The translations under genes were made by a program, and so were the position numbers. From positions 9,639,366-9,703,365 of the forward strand of contig CM024170.1 in NCBI GenBank assembly GCA_013433145.1: 64,000 bases of DNA, in the 5' to 3' direction. Source of the DNA: Ascaris suum (taxonomy: Eukaryota > Nematoda > Chromadorea > Rhabditida > Ascarididae). Shown here piece by piece: positions 39,101-52,162 of this stretch. The notes under the pieces are model-generated. The model was not told the origin of the DNA. It ran no database searches and worked only from the letters and a program-made list of their open reading frames with translations. Each line of letters starts with the position of its first letter. Within the stretch, counting starts at the first letter, position 1.

Positions 39101-42100
39101 TTCGATGAGATCGTTGCGTTGGGATATCGCGAAAACGTCAATTTGGCGCAAATTCGCACCTTCACCGAGATGGATTCTCATGAGGAGAGAGTTTTCAATC
39201 AGATCAAGATCGTATGTTCTTGCTCGATTTGAAATCACTCTGCACTATTGCATCGATCACGTGACCAATGTAGATGCTTGAGAGAAGAAGTTCAGAGAAT
39301 TGAATATAAAATATTATTTCATTTAAAGAGCTCTGTTGTTATCGACGATGGTTTAAATAATACAGTTTTTTTTCTTGCAAAATTAGGAAAAGTATAAAAA
39401 AGTTTTGAAATTTGTGAATGCTAGTGAGGGATGAATCGCGAATTGTATATGGTTTCGTTTGATTGTTCCAGCTAACTTTTTTAATGCGATTATTCGGCTT
39501 CCGGGTCGCCGAAAAGATGCGAAACTAAGTTTTCCATTGTTGCTGTGTGAGTTTCAGTGGTTCTAGTCGCTGATTGTACTGATGCAAAGCTCGATTATGA
39601 GGTGCTTTGTGTAATTTCTTCTATGTTATATTTGAATAGGTCATTTAGTTCGTGGACAGCGGCGTACTCAGTGAAGTGTGTGTGGGGGGAAAGGAGTTGG
39701 ATGATTAACTTAACAACTCGTTAGGTTTAGGTGAAAGAGAAAGGAAGTATGTGTAGGTCATGAGGCATTTGATGAACGTGCTATATTGTAGATTTGCTTC
39801 GGTGTTTTATGCCATATTTAGGTATTAGGGGCGTTTACTTTATTCCTTCACATCTTTCACTTATTGCTGTTGATAATTCTCCACCGTGGTTTTTATCATG
39901 TTGTTATGTTTGTTTTGAAGGCACAAGAACGGGCTGCGAATGAGATGATGACACAGAAGGCGAACGAGCTGAAGAAGTTAAAGGCTGAGCAGAAGAAGTC
40001 TGGAAGAGGTTGCTGTTTTTAATGAAACCTACAGATTTCACTTCTCATATGTAGTTGTTTAGGTTTCTTGAGCTTTGAAGTGGTAACGTGGCTGTAACAG
40101 TAGTACCTTGCAAGGTCATGAGCGCGCATTTAAATACATACTTTTAAAGGCTTTTATTTCCCCAGCAGTTTTGTTGTTTTACGATCCTCTGGGGCAAAGG
40201 AGAATTCACTTAGCATACGTACATTGTTGCATATGCTAGAGGTGCGCACACTTATGAGCTTTCATGCATAGTTCGATACGAGCAGTGTCGTGTTTTTCGG
40301 GCTTTGCGGTCAATTTCTCGAATTCATCTTTCGTTTGGCTTTTATAGTTGGTTTTTCACTATATGGACGGAGTGATTGTGGTAGTAAAGTGTGGCTAAAC
40401 TTGGTTAGAATTTTGCAGGATTGGGAGCTAGCGCGACAGCTATAAGCTCTTCTTCACCACCTCCACTATCTGCAGTTATTGATGAGTCGACGAGCGTGAT
40501 TACTCAAAAGACAGCACCACCACCGGTTTCGCGTGGAGGCGGAAAGGCTCTCAAACTTGGGTCAAAGACTGCTGATGACGATCTGTTTGTGAAGCAACTG
40601 AAGAGTGAAGGTAATTGGAAATATTTGACACGGAAATTTTCATGTTCCTATCGAATATGAAATACGTTTGAATGCGAAACCTGCGAAGTGAGCAATTGGA
40701 AGCATTCGAAAAGCCATTTGATTTTAGGTGCATTGCAATTCTTTTAGGAGGAAAGCGGGAAGTAATTAACAAGAGGACTGTTTCATCGAACAGAGACGAA
40801 TTGTGAAGGTAAGTTATCGAGACAGTTCGCAGGAGATGTCTAAGGCATGGAAGTTTCATGACGTGAAGTTGGCTGGTAATATCATTTTCAGCAGTCATTG
40901 CTCTCTGAAATAATTTGCTTAAGGTGCCGTCATAATAAAATTGTTTAGTTGATTAATCGATGAGAACTAAATTCTTTGTTATCGCAAATGAGTTGCTGTA
41001 AAGAGAAAATCGAATTTCATTCGAAGTCGATATCTCTTCACGAATGGATTGCGAAAGGAAAGCTTTTACTGCTCTATGAACACTGACGAAACTTCAAGAA
41101 GTTTTGAAAAATATTTGTGGAACTTTTTGAGTTACTAATTTATTCATTTCAGTCATTTGCCGTAGCAAAATGTAATTATTCTCCATTTCTTGTTATGTTT
41201 GGCCCTTTCACTTCATTTTTAATTACGCAAACTGAGCATAGTGAGATCTTCGTGTTTTGCATATCCTGAAGTGCGGTGAGGTCGACTTTGTTAAGGGCAA
41301 ATTGTCGCTCCAATCGAACGTTCTTCGGCAGCCACCGATTCGATGGAGAGGACGGTGGCATCTAATGTGCCCGGAGTACCGCATCTCCCTGTCCATGTTA
41401 AATCCGAAGAGAAGATTTCTGCTGTTGTGTCGCGTGATGGAGGGCTCGAAAGTTGTGAGGTTGGTTTGGATTAGGGAAACGTTTGTTGTGATTCGCTTCA
41501 TTTTGTTTTAGCGATTTTTCAAATTTCAATGTTCCCAACGATTATAGCCATATATTAAATAGTCTGCTTTATTAACCCCCAGTGAGATGCGCACAATAAG
41601 TTTTTTGGTTTCTCAGTTAATTGTGATTTTAGAGCGATGAAATCAATTTTGATATTTGATTCAAAGAGTGCTTTCTCCTTCAAGTTACTTTGCGTCTGTT
41701 TAGAAGCATAAATTTTTATCAGCGGTCATATCGGGTTCACCCGCCCCCCCCCCCTCAATCAGCGAATGTAAGCACCGCCCCTCTCGAAACAGAGGTCACC
41801 TTGAGTCGGGGGTAGGGGGGAGGAGGTGTGACTTTGTTTTACGCGATAGCCCATCATCGCCGAAAACATGATATATGCGTAGGTTCATCCCGGCAATCGA
41901 CAGAATAACTCATTCCCACTCACAGCTCCTTTCCCCGTATAAAGTGGCTAAAGGCAGACATTATTGAGATTTTTCATCCAGATTTTTCATCTTTGATATA
42001 TCGACGAAGAGAGAGTGAAGGTGGCAGTGTCGTTGGTGTGTGAATAAGATTTGAAGACAATGTTTGAGCCACATGGTTAGAGGTGGGGATTAGCCATAAA

Positions 42101-45100
42101 ACCAATGAAAACTTGCTAGTCTCCTTCTGTGAGGCAATAAACCTTCGCAAGTATAAACATACCAACAGATACAACCAACCCGCTGAATAGTGCATGTGAA
42201 CAGGTAGAAAGTTTTCATTATCATATTCTTCCAAAATCTCTAATCTGCATTGCCATTAACGACGTGTGTTTCAGCAGCGTATGCACTGCGCTCAAGTTAT
42301 GCACACAGCTGTGGTGACAGTTAACAGTAATATAGATTTGAGAGGCACTGATATCAACACATTTCACGTGTTTCATTTAGAGGCAGCATCCTGGTCCGCA
42401 AGGTAGTGGTGATCGGCGACGAGGAAGAGTTTTCTGTTTATGAAGTAGGCGAAATTGTTTCCTTCATCGCGGGGATGCCGAAGGGAGAGAGAAGCATTAG
42501 CTGTTTAGCTGTACAGACCGCATGTATAAAACAAAATAAGCAAATGATTTGCAGATTCTTGGCAATGTGTCGATTACAATAACGGAGTCACAGTTTTCAA
42601 CGATCTCTGTGCAGATGATCAACAACGGCAACCACGGAGCTCAAATCCAGGTTAGTGATGACCTTTCACTGCGATTCCTTGCGCTGAATAAACTCGCGAA
42701 TTTTTCTGCTTCCATTAGTTCTGAAGCAATTAAGATTTTCGAAGAAAGTTTCGGTCCTTTAATCTTCGACGTTCGCACGTTCTACCACTCAAGCGTCCCC
42801 GAGAGTGCGGACATCATCGCAACCTTTAATGGCCTTCAACCTTGCCTCCACCCTCGAAATCTATCGAATCTCAGCAAAACAGCTGGCTGTTGGGAGTCGC
42901 ATGAAGGTTTTCTGATCCGCAGGAGTTTGCAACATTGTCATTTTTCTTGAGAACTTTAGACCCTAACGGTTACAACATCCTACCGTTCATGGAGATTTTT
43001 TGTTATCAATCAGAACTAGTGAATGCGCACCTGTGATGTCTACCTATCGATCCAGCCTGAAAACTGACCACTTCTCTAATGACTAGTCAATTGAGCAATG
43101 CGTGTGAGAACCCATTCGAAACAATTACATCTTGATCTCGATTTCTGCTTACATCTGACTGTTTATATCAGCCCATGTTCCCCTCACGCTTGCTATCTGA
43201 CTTCCATCTTAAATTTAATGCTGCCTGTTGTGATTATGCAAAGAGCCGTTGAGGCTTCTGGACTCCAAGGAGGGTGAACCGGAGCCCTCCTGCCTGAATA
43301 GCAGCGTCCAGCCGTTCCAGTGCTACTGGCTGTGTACTGTCCTTACATGGGTCTGATACCGAAAGACCTTACTGCTACTCATTCCATCGAGAAAGTATAT
43401 AATTGCTGAATATTAGCGCACATGAATGCATGAAGTAGTTACTTAGGCATTGGTCAGGGAATCATTTTCCAAATGTGTTTTAGTAAAACAGAAGGGAAAT
43501 ACATTAACAACGTTGTGGGTTGAGAATTAGTGCTTTTTTAACCTCCAGGGAAAAAGAAAACCCCACCTTCAAAAAAAGGAGAGGGAGGGAATTGCTTGAT
43601 TTTCGGTGAACTCGTACGTATTTTCCACATCTTTCGTAATTAATAGGGAGACCTCTTCTCGGGCAGTTTGCGGATAGCTTTTTGCCTGTCAGTAGCATTT
43701 TACCGTTTTTGATATAATAACAGTGTCGAAGACGTGCTAGGTATTTTCATTCCTCTTCCATCCAGGGGGTTTGCATCAAAGATTTATCGTGCGTGGTTCA
43801 TATTAAGTAGGTGACCGCAATTTTGCAGGTACATCCCAATTTGGATAAGAGGGAGTGGCAGCAGAATTCGTTGCTGAAGTTGAAGTCTGCCCAGAAACCA
43901 TTTCCGGTCAATGTTGAGGTCGGCGTCCTCAAGTGGAAATTGCAGTTACCTAACGAGGATGCGCTTCCAATAACACGTAAGCACGCTTACGAATAGAATG
44001 TATGAGTCATGGGTGGATAAGTCGATGTGCAAAGATTAGAAGGATCTTCAGCAGAGTGTCGCAATAATGAGGCGTGGAATTGTTGAGAGAGAAACGCACA
44101 AGTTCTGGATCCTGGACAAAGTAATTATAGTTATTATCTCTTCGAATGCGATGTTCACGAATCACGGCAACGCTCACGTCGAGGGTTTCTTAACTTGATT
44201 CAATAAAGTCGTTGTTGTCACAGCGATGAGAACTTCAAAAAATCCTTACATCGCTTCCTGAATTTAGTCTTTCCAGCGGATTTCTCGATAAATTTATGCA
44301 CCTATTTACAGTTGTGCGACTTTGTCCTTTTAGGTTTTATCTGCGTTGAAAGTTTATGCTCTCTTATATAATTGAGAGTGTTTATGGTTTATGCTTTCTT
44401 TATGCTCTCTTTTCAGGCTTTTCTTTATTGAATATTTTTTCGGAGAAACGAAAACATCTGCTTTGAAAATAAAAGTGTTCATTGCTTTGTTATTGTCAAT
44501 ATAGTTGAAGGAATTTTGCAAAAAGGGCATGTGGATTTGTTTTTCAATTGTTTCTTGAGACTTAGCGAACATTTTTTTTCATTTTCAGTGAATTGCTGGC
44601 CGAATGAGAATCCAGATGGTTGTGTGGTCAATATCGAGTACACACTACAAATGGAACAAATGACCCTCAACAACGTTGTTATAGTGATTCCGTTGCCGTA
44701 AGTGGGTTTCTCACACCAGAAGCTACTGCATAAGAAAACCGTCTTATGTTTGTTTTTCGTTGCGCTGCAGCTTTCATCGACAGTAATTTTTCTGTGAACT
44801 ATATTGAAACGGTATTGTTGTAAGCTGAAGAAGGGAAGACGAAGAAGCAACTATATGATCAGTGTTCTGCCTTTTTTGCCCCCGTGGAGTTATCACCAGA
44901 AATATATCAGCCCAATGAAACCGTTAGGAGTGCTAATTAAAAGGTAAATAGGACTTTAGTGGAATGTTGTTTGTACAGAAATGTTGCAAGTTCGAGATTA
45001 AGATGCATCTCTAATGAGGGATTGTTTTCAAGCCCGGCGACAGTGCCAGTGATATCGGAATGTGAAGGTTCATATGAATACATCAAGTCGAAATCGCAAC

Positions 45101-46082
45101 TGCTGTGGACCATTGCCGTGATCGATGAGTCCAACAAAAGTGGAACGCTCGAGTTCACAACTGAAAATGGCCAAGCGGGTCACTTCTTTCCAGTGAACAT
45201 GCGTTTCACCAGCAATGATCTCTACTGTGATGTTGCGGTTGGATTTTACGTTTTTTATTACAGTTTTCTTTGAGCGATCAATTTTTTGGTACGAGGAAGG
45301 GAGGAGGGGGGAGGAGAGGCTTAACATTGTGCGTTGAGGACTTTTTTGTGTGGGCACAAAATTTTAGCATAAATTGGTGATATGCTTCAAGCAGTTTGAA
45401 GCTTGGCTGCCGATCTCGCTCCTTTAAGGCCAATTAGCATGTTTTTTAAAATGTCCTTCAAAGTTTTTAATAATTGACTTCGAATCATCCTTAAAAATAA
45501 AAGATGTTCTTATCAGGTAGTTGATACTTTCTTGACTAGGATGATAAGAAACTGAATACTTTTTGAAAGTTAGAAAGAAAAGCAGCAGGTTTATCTGCTA
45601 GTCAAGTTCAGTGCTTTTATAGTAAGTTTTTGTTTGCAAATTTTGAGCGCTTCTAAATCATGTGGTCAGAGTGTAATCGCATCACATTTGTGAGTGTTAA
45701 CGTTGTTAACATTTGCTAGTCGATCGATGAATGATCACAGGTGATATAATTAAATGAGCCATCAAATCAATTCTTCGTTTGTTGAAATCTTTAATCCCCT
45801 TAGTTGTCTACAGAATACGCGAATAGGACCAAAAAAACTTTTGAAGCCTCAGCCCAGATAGCTGGAGACTGTAAGTCCCAATCCCGTCGAGTTTCAAGTG
45901 TGCGTAAGGAAAAGGGAGGTGTTGCAGCTTCAAACCATACGGGTGTCAGAATCTGGTATTCTGGTTCCTTCTTACGTCGTTGGAACTTTCAGGTGGAGTC
46001 AGTGCAGAAGATGGACTCCGGCGAAGCGGTTAATTATTCGAGTGAGAGTCGACTGATCACCGAGAAATTTGAAGTCGTTTGA
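36152..46082 (+). CDS. ARCN1 (copd-1 ortholog): Coatomer subunit delta (delta-COP, archain), complete
   Basis: Delta-COP is a subunit of the COPI coat, recruited by Arf1 for Golgi-to-ER and intra-Golgi transport. Twelve exons join in phase: 36152-36194, 36481-36573, 38547-38689, 39032-39211, 39921-40008, 40419-40610, 41296-41459, 42555-42650, 43829-43976, 44589-44697, 45033-45237 and 45993-46082. They encode 516 residues against 511 in human. Residues 1-140 form the longin-like domain: MVLIGASIITKSGK, ARLEGLLDAFPKL, NILEDLETLRLFSRV and LGYRENVNLAQIRTFTEMDS are near-identical to the family. A charged helix and a Ser/Pro/Thr linker follow, then GKALKLGSK. The mu-homology domain runs from about residue 279 (HVKSEEKISAVVSRDGG) to the end (EKFEVV), including PFPVNVEVGVLKWKLQ and VIDESNKSGTLEF. 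Exon 2 probably ends AAGT|GTATGT, which inserts a few residues (SQR) before QHTFVET; that junction is the least sure. Confidence 0.95.
36720..38470 (-). mobile_element. Decayed non-LTR (LINE, CR1-like) retrotransposon in delta-COP intron 2
   Basis: Read on the minus strand in shifting frames, this stretch gives in order the landmarks of a non-LTR polyprotein. Near 38450 is a piece like the endonuclease end (SDHAS). Near 38330 is CNFSKANFLLASFNEVTYL, then EFYRRLKSELKST and VIVNDSLEADLF before reverse transcriptase. Near 37740 is SKAFDMACHNKLLQ, and near 37580 the RT block GLHQGSVLDPLFFSIYVSDL. SREKCHIL follows near 37370, then ITEYSSPVW near 37160 and finally RMVRVWKN and ESVVVAGNLTVF at 36840-36780. 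The frames are broken by stops and shifts, so it is a non-functional relic. It lies antisense to delta-COP and fills most of the 1.97-kb intron. Family assignment beyond CR1-like is not possible by eye. Confidence 0.8.
41743..41754 (+). repeat. Poly-C tract
   Basis: A 12-base C run in delta-COP intron 7, followed about 55 bases later by a G-rich run (GGGGGTAGGGGGGAGGAGG at about 41808-41826) that could pair with it. Confidence 0.9.
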
Positions 46083-46293
46083 GGGTGGAGCTTTTGCTAG
46101 TGATTTACTTTGGCTGTTGTGCCTCAATTGTTGTTATTTGATCGCAAATAATTAACGGCCAATTCTTAGTATCGGAAGACGTCTCACTGTGAGAATTAAT
46201 AGTCGACAAGTATGTTGACGGACTGTCTTGCAAAGTAATGTGTTCTGGAACTTGTTGATTACTTCTTTGCTTTATTGGCGAGAGTACTAAATG

Positions 46294-46299
46294 AATAAA
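46294..46299 (+). terminator. Candidate AATAAA polyadenylation signal for delta-COP
   Basis: This is the first AATAAA on the plus strand after the delta-COP stop codon, 212 bases downstream. The position is reasonable for a nematode 3' untranslated region. Cleavage-site data would be needed to confirm it. Confidence 0.45.
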
Positions 46300-47983
46300 T
46301 CCTTTCGAGTGGGACTCATACATTTTTTGCTTTTAAGAGGCTTTTTGTAATTTTCCGGAACGTTGGATTCAAGTTGGTTAGTGCTTTAGGTTGCTGAAAG
46401 GAGTATAGAAAAATATTTTTGATTTGAGGGGGTGGAAAGTTTTCTTGAGGGGGGAAGAGAGTTAGGGAGGTATGAGTGAGGGGAGGGGGAGGTGAAGGTT
46501 AAATGTGAAGTACGAAAGAAGAGCCATCGTTTATGACTACTTAAAGCATTTCTTTGGCTGTGGTGAGGTTTTGTGGTTGAATCGGCAAATGCTTTGAGCG
46601 TATATATGCGTTTCGAATAATTTATTGATTGCTTCTTTATACTAAAAGATAATACTAAAAAACTTGTGATTTCTTCCGTTCGGCAATGTTTTTGTTTTTA
46701 AGCGTTTTGCATTGGTGGAGGACGCGATTATGTTTTTATCGGATGAATTGCATTCCGAGGTGCAGAATTCGTCCATTGTGTGCAATGAACTTTATTTTCA
46801 CTGTTATTTCTGGTTTAAAGGGAAGAATCAGCTAGATTAGGCCCTGAGTTCTAAAAAATGAAACTTGCTTAGATTTACTGGAAATACATCGTGAAATAAT
46901 TTGATAGTCTTTCCTTACTCTGAAAACGGCAACTATATTCGAGCCGATAGTGAAGCCGTATGTTTGTTGCCTGTTGGAGCAGGTTGCTTTACCAGGTTTG
47001 AGGTTAGTACATCCTAATGCATGTAAAATTAAAGGCAAACTCTTGCGAGATTCCCACCATCAGATGCCAGGATTGCATCCCATGTCGCTTCCTCGTGTGT
47101 CTCTTGTTTTTATTTCCTTTGTCTATTTCTTGTTTGGGCATCGCGGTGTTATTTAGCCGAGTTGGATCATGTGAACGTTGTGGATAATTAAAAAATTAAA
47201 TTTTTTTGTTGATTTTTGTGGCGTTTAACCCTCACATTCTTTCATTTCCGTTGGCTGTACACGGAAAGAACGTGCGCGTAACACAGCATCTTTAGTCTAA
47301 GTTGCATAAAGTTGCTTTCCAATATTTATCTCTTCAAATTTAGAAGAGAGTTAATTTGCAGCCGATTTATTGGCTTTTGATGGTTGAGTGAGTAAAGTTG
47401 CTGACCAACCTGCACACATTGTTCATTCGTCGTTTCCCATAAGATATTTGTAAATCACTTCTAGAAATCTAACACATTCGCTAAGAGAATCACCATTATT
47501 TTTGGAAGGTGAATTGATCGCACCGGTTAAAGTTCATAGCCAGGTGTACGAATAAGCCGAGTTTTTACCATTTAAAGAATGCCTTGTACTAACCTTTCAT
47601 CTAGAAATTATTTATTTCTAGTAGAAGATATATGTGCTTGCCTCTCTGAAAAGAAATCTCTCTTAGCGCAGCGTTACTTTTTAACCGTTTATGAATAGTT
47701 TGTCATTTTGATCGACGTTTAGGAGATCAACTTATTGATAGTTTTTGCAGTGTTTCACAAAAATGGACTAACGGGATGCTGTTTATGCTTTCTATTATGG
47801 ACACTTCACATTTTTCTATTGCCGTTCTTGCATATCGACTGTATTTCTTTCTAGATGATCATCAGCTTTCAATAATGCGACTTGAAATTGATGTTTTGTT
47901 GCGTTAGATTGAGATTGGGGGTTGCGGAGAGAAATAATTCTAAATTTATACATCCTGTGTTTACCTTCAAGCATCAATCTTAC

Positions 47984-48145
47984 CTCCAGCCGTTTTCTGA
48001 AGAGATCAATCGAAATACCTGTGTTGGCGCCGATGTAATTGTTCGACGACAAATATATTAATTGTGTCAGTAGAGGATCTATGGAGTTGGATAGCGGGAT
48101 GTTGGAACATTCTGGAGGACAAGTGCACCCGAATGAAGAAGGCAT
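47984..48145 (-). CDS. Candidate DEG/ENaC channel exon or relic
   Basis: This open segment on the minus strand reads FGCTCPPECSNIPLSNSI, then about 20 residues, then GISIDLFRKRLE, and ends in a good donor GAG|GTAAGA. DEG/ENaC sodium channels have a C-x-C-x-P-x-C motif at the end of their cysteine-rich loop. About 40-50 residues later they have a beta strand of the type 'isv-f-rLev' before the second membrane helix; both the motif and the spacing fit. Upstream there is an in-frame TAA near 48163 and no good acceptor after it, so this may be a broken copy or an exon whose start I have misread. I did not find convincing other exons of such a gene nearby. Confidence 0.35.
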
Positions 48146-48937
48146 AGACTCGATATCCGAACGTTACATTAAATCTTTCTGAGAAAAGAAGCGCATCTAA
48201 GTTCATCTCTTTAGGAATACAATTCCTTTACGGTCGTCAATACAAGTCAATAGTCCGGGAGCATTTTGATAAGCAAACTTTCACAAGCGGAAATAAACAG
48301 ACTGCGAACGCTTTCTTGAAAATATTTTTCCCTCGCTTAGTTGAAAAGCATATAAATTATTTACGAGCAAAATATATTCAATGATCGTTGCGAGTGAGTC
48401 GATGCACGTTCTTTCGTATTCGGCACTCGTGCAGTAATCCAATCACAACGGTCACACATTCATAGAGCATATTTTGCTCGAATATCCGAGTGTAACTTTT
48501 GATATTCGAGAATTGGAAATTCACGCAACATTCGAGATACGAGAACCTTTCAACTGCATTACTGAAATATTTCTTTTCGCGGTACTCTTTAAAATCTTGA
48601 TATAGTCATGTTACTGAGTATAGAGTGTGATAAGTGTGATTTAACAAATTGCGCAAGCGAAAGTTTTATTTTGCACTCATTTGTATGTGTGAAATATGTA
48701 TTATTGGAATGTGGAAGCACAACAAAATGATTTTAAAAAATGCGACATCGGCGTCCTTTTCGACTGAAGAAACGCCTCTTATCGCCGAATTGTTTAGTCA
48801 AAAGAGATAAAAAATAAGCACGTTAGCAATAAGATAGGAAATATCGTCATGCACGAACTTAAATAGTACAAATTGCTTCTCATCTAGTTATTTCCCTCTT
48901 TCTTCTTTGAATCATAATTAACGCAGTATAAACTATT

Positions 48938-49063
<126 letters not shown>

Positions 49064-49457
49064 TGCATTTAGCTCAAATTTCCTTACTGTTTCTTATTTC
49101 TCACTTTTGGCAATGGTAATCGTCGACTGGTATGCGAAATTTATGAATGGGATGAGAATCAATTTGTTTCGCCAAGAAAGGATCCTGTCAACAAATATTC
49201 TGACCGACTTTTTTCCAAATAATAAACATATCTTTATTTTCTCGTAGTATTTTAATTATTCTATAATTTCTTTAACATATTGTTGTAAAAAAAATTCCAT
49301 TTTCTAAAATGGTGGAGGAAGATTGTTGAAAAGAATATTTCTAAATAAGAAAACCACTGAGCTTCTGAAATATTTCTGAAAATGAAGAAAAAGTCTCAGC
49401 AATTGTACAAATAAAGACTAAATAGAACAAAGAAGACCGCAATAAACTGCACGCCAC

Positions 49458-52162
49458 CTTTCGAAATGATCACTGTGTCTTTAATTTTCTTCCTTAACGA
49501 CGCATTTTCGTCACTGAGAAGGTTTGCACGACGCATTTCTACTTGTAGTTGCTTTTGAACCTGAAACTTCCGTTCAAAATTCAATTTCATTTTACCTCCT
49601 CATATTACCTGTAAACCTTGGTAATATTTTCTTGCATAAGCAACACTAATTGGAAAAGCCATAAAATGTAACTTAAGGTGGAGAAGAGGGGTTGAGGGAG
49701 AGAGCCGAACCTCATAGTGGGATTCGACAAGACTTTTTCTTCTTTTAGGAACCGCCGACTGGTACAGTTTGTATTTAACTGCGTGAAATCATTTATTGAG
49801 CCATAATGCCTTAACATTTATCGACGGCTATCCTGTATGCTGTTTAAATGTGAACTGCTTTCGGATTTTCATTTAACACCTTTCAGATCCCGATAGAAAT
49901 ATTACACCACAATATATTCGTTTGTTATGCGGCATAAATCCAATAAGAAATAACAAAGAAATGTTCCACAATTATACTTCTATATAAGCTGAAATATTCG
50001 CTATAAATAATTACTAAACTAAGGCATATAAGGATTGTGATGGTGATTAGGGGCTTTCCACCGGGCTTTTTTGGTCGATAAACGAGAATGACAGTTAAGA
50101 GAAATAGTGACCAACTTTTTCGACATATTCGAGTGCAGCATCCCATTGTGAGAGTAGCTGTTCGTTTTGTTCGGTAAGTTTCAAGCGAAGACGATGTTCC
50201 TCGTCGTATTGTTCGAGCATTTTACGCGCATCACCAACTGAGGTTGTCTGCTTCTCGTTCGCATCGACATATTGAATTGTTACCTCTGACATATTCCCCA
50301 ACGAAGCCTTAATTTTAATAAATGAATGCATCTATGCAAACCTCCACATATAATGCAAATTTGTACTGTTGAGATGAAAATACAAACATAAAACAATATA
50401 AATAATCGCTCAATGTGACCTCAGAGTTTTCCATTTCAAGCGTTTTGCATTTTAAATTCATTTCTATGTGAGCATCCCGGACCGAAATCTTTTGCTCATT
50501 CATTGCGCTCATCCATCGTTTAGCTTTTTCATTGTTTGGTTATAATAAATGCAGTCCGTTCAAGCACCAGCCATGCTGGAAGTTTTTCTAGGATAGTGTT
50601 TGTGTTCTCAAGAACATTAACAGCATTTGAGAGGATATGCACTTTGAATGGATCAGTGCGGTTGGTGATGTGCAATTAAACACAGCTGCGCTTGCAAATT
50701 TTCACATTCGAACATAATTTGTCGTCACGTTATGATCGATTGCTTATAGCCGACCTGATATTTTCAACTATCTCTCACTGTGAAAAGATAAGAGAACGAA
50801 ATACAAAGTTATAGAAATTACAAGTGGGATCATTTGAGAAGCCGCTTTATAAGCAATAAAAAATAAAAAATCAATTATTTTATCGCAACAAAAAACGATA
50901 TACATAATTAGTGGTGCCGTTTATTCTGCGAGTGGGGATATTTTTATTATATAAACTTTGGAAAGTTTGTTCTGCTGATTAAAACCAAAATTGAGCTTAT
51001 AAAGGAGAAAAGCAACTGCAAGGAAGGACCTATATTGATATTTCCCTTACGCACGGATGGTGAGATGGAATGAGCGTCGATGAGGCGGTTGGCAAAAGAA
51101 AGGAATGAAGGAATAAGAAGGAAAGTGAAAAGAACGAATGAAAACATTGCGCATGTGAACAGTACTCAATTATTTGAAACTCGTAAATAAAAGATATCGT
51201 TAGGGAAGTTCGACTTTGGCGAGATATAACAGAGAGAATAACCAATGAAACGCTGAAAAATATGGACCGTAACGTTCATTGCAAAGAGATTGCAACGCGT
51301 CACTTGAAAACATTTGCAAGCAATAAAGATATGAGAAAACGCAGCAGGAGCCCGCATAATATGCAATTTTTGAAATTCGGTTAATTGCAAAATAAAAGAA
51401 TACTAAAAAGGTGCTCAATGTTTGCCACCCTTTGAGAATCGACCATCTGCGTAGCCAGGAAAATTATTTCGAGCCTAATTATTAGTTTTAGAATAAGCTG
51501 GTTTCGTAAATTTTACTTCCATTTAAAATTTCAGTTATTCATATAAAAAAGTACCTGGTCGAAAAAAGAATCGATTTTAGCAGGTCGTGCTGTTATTTGC
51601 ACTATATCCGCAAAATGCTTCGCAGATTTGAAACTACAAAACAAACAAACAAAGGGCAGACAAAAGGACAGACAGATGGACAGACAGACACGCTCACATG
51701 TACAGCCATAATGTCGTTTAATCCTTTTTTGCAGAAATTTGCATAATGAGCGCAATACGAGTTGAAAATCTGCGTTCCAAAACAAAATCTCTATTCTTTC
51801 GTATCATTTCATTGATCATTTCGGGAAAATTTTGCCACTTGAGGTTGCAGTTTTTAAAATTTCTTGCACAATTTTAGCATTGAAAGAATATTTTCACTGA
51901 AAAAAAAGAATGAATTTTTATTGCATCGAATTGCAAATGCAACACTCACGACATCTGCGGCAAAAGTTTCTGGATACCATTGTTCAAGACGCTCAATAAG
52001 TTGACTCTTATCGGCAATGATCGCATCCTTAGCCCTCAACTCGTCCTCTAACTCTTGAATCATTCGATCGCGATCTCGGAGATGCCTCTTCAATTCGGCT
52101 AGTTTACTCTCTGCTTCGGCGAGCATGTTCGCGTTCACTTTTTCGCTGTAAATGCCACTCAT
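49458..52162 (-). CDS. Unidentified coiled-coil protein, partial gene model
   Basis: Four segments are supported by splice sites and coil-like composition. Exon a is 51950-52162: 71 codons starting MSGIYSEKVNANMLAEAESK and ending in GTC|GTGAGT, with strong heptads in LKRHLRDRDRMIQELEDEL. Exon b ends at 50420 and contains ISVRDAHIEMNLKCKTLEME. Exon c is 50116-50307, containing ARKMLEQYDEEHRLRLKLTE. Exon d is 49458-49560, containing RRANLLSDENASLRKKIKD. Exons c and d join in phase 0. The link from a to b is not resolved, so two genes are possible. Exon a resembles in style the N-terminal leucine zipper of cGMP-dependent protein kinases, but no kinase domain is in the window. I do not recognise the family. 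Confidence 0.5.
51632..51690 (+). repeat. ACAA/ACAG tetranucleotide repeat
   Basis: A run of ACAA units passing into ACAG/AGAC units. It lies in the intron of the coiled-coil gene model just below exon a. Confidence 0.8.

Noticed and set aside
51531..51640. Minus segment FKSAKHFADIVQITARPAKI with a CAG|GTACTT donor, considered as the second exon of the coiled-coil gene
   Set aside because: Its only acceptor gives a phase that does not match the end of the first exon, and it continues no coil; left out of the model.
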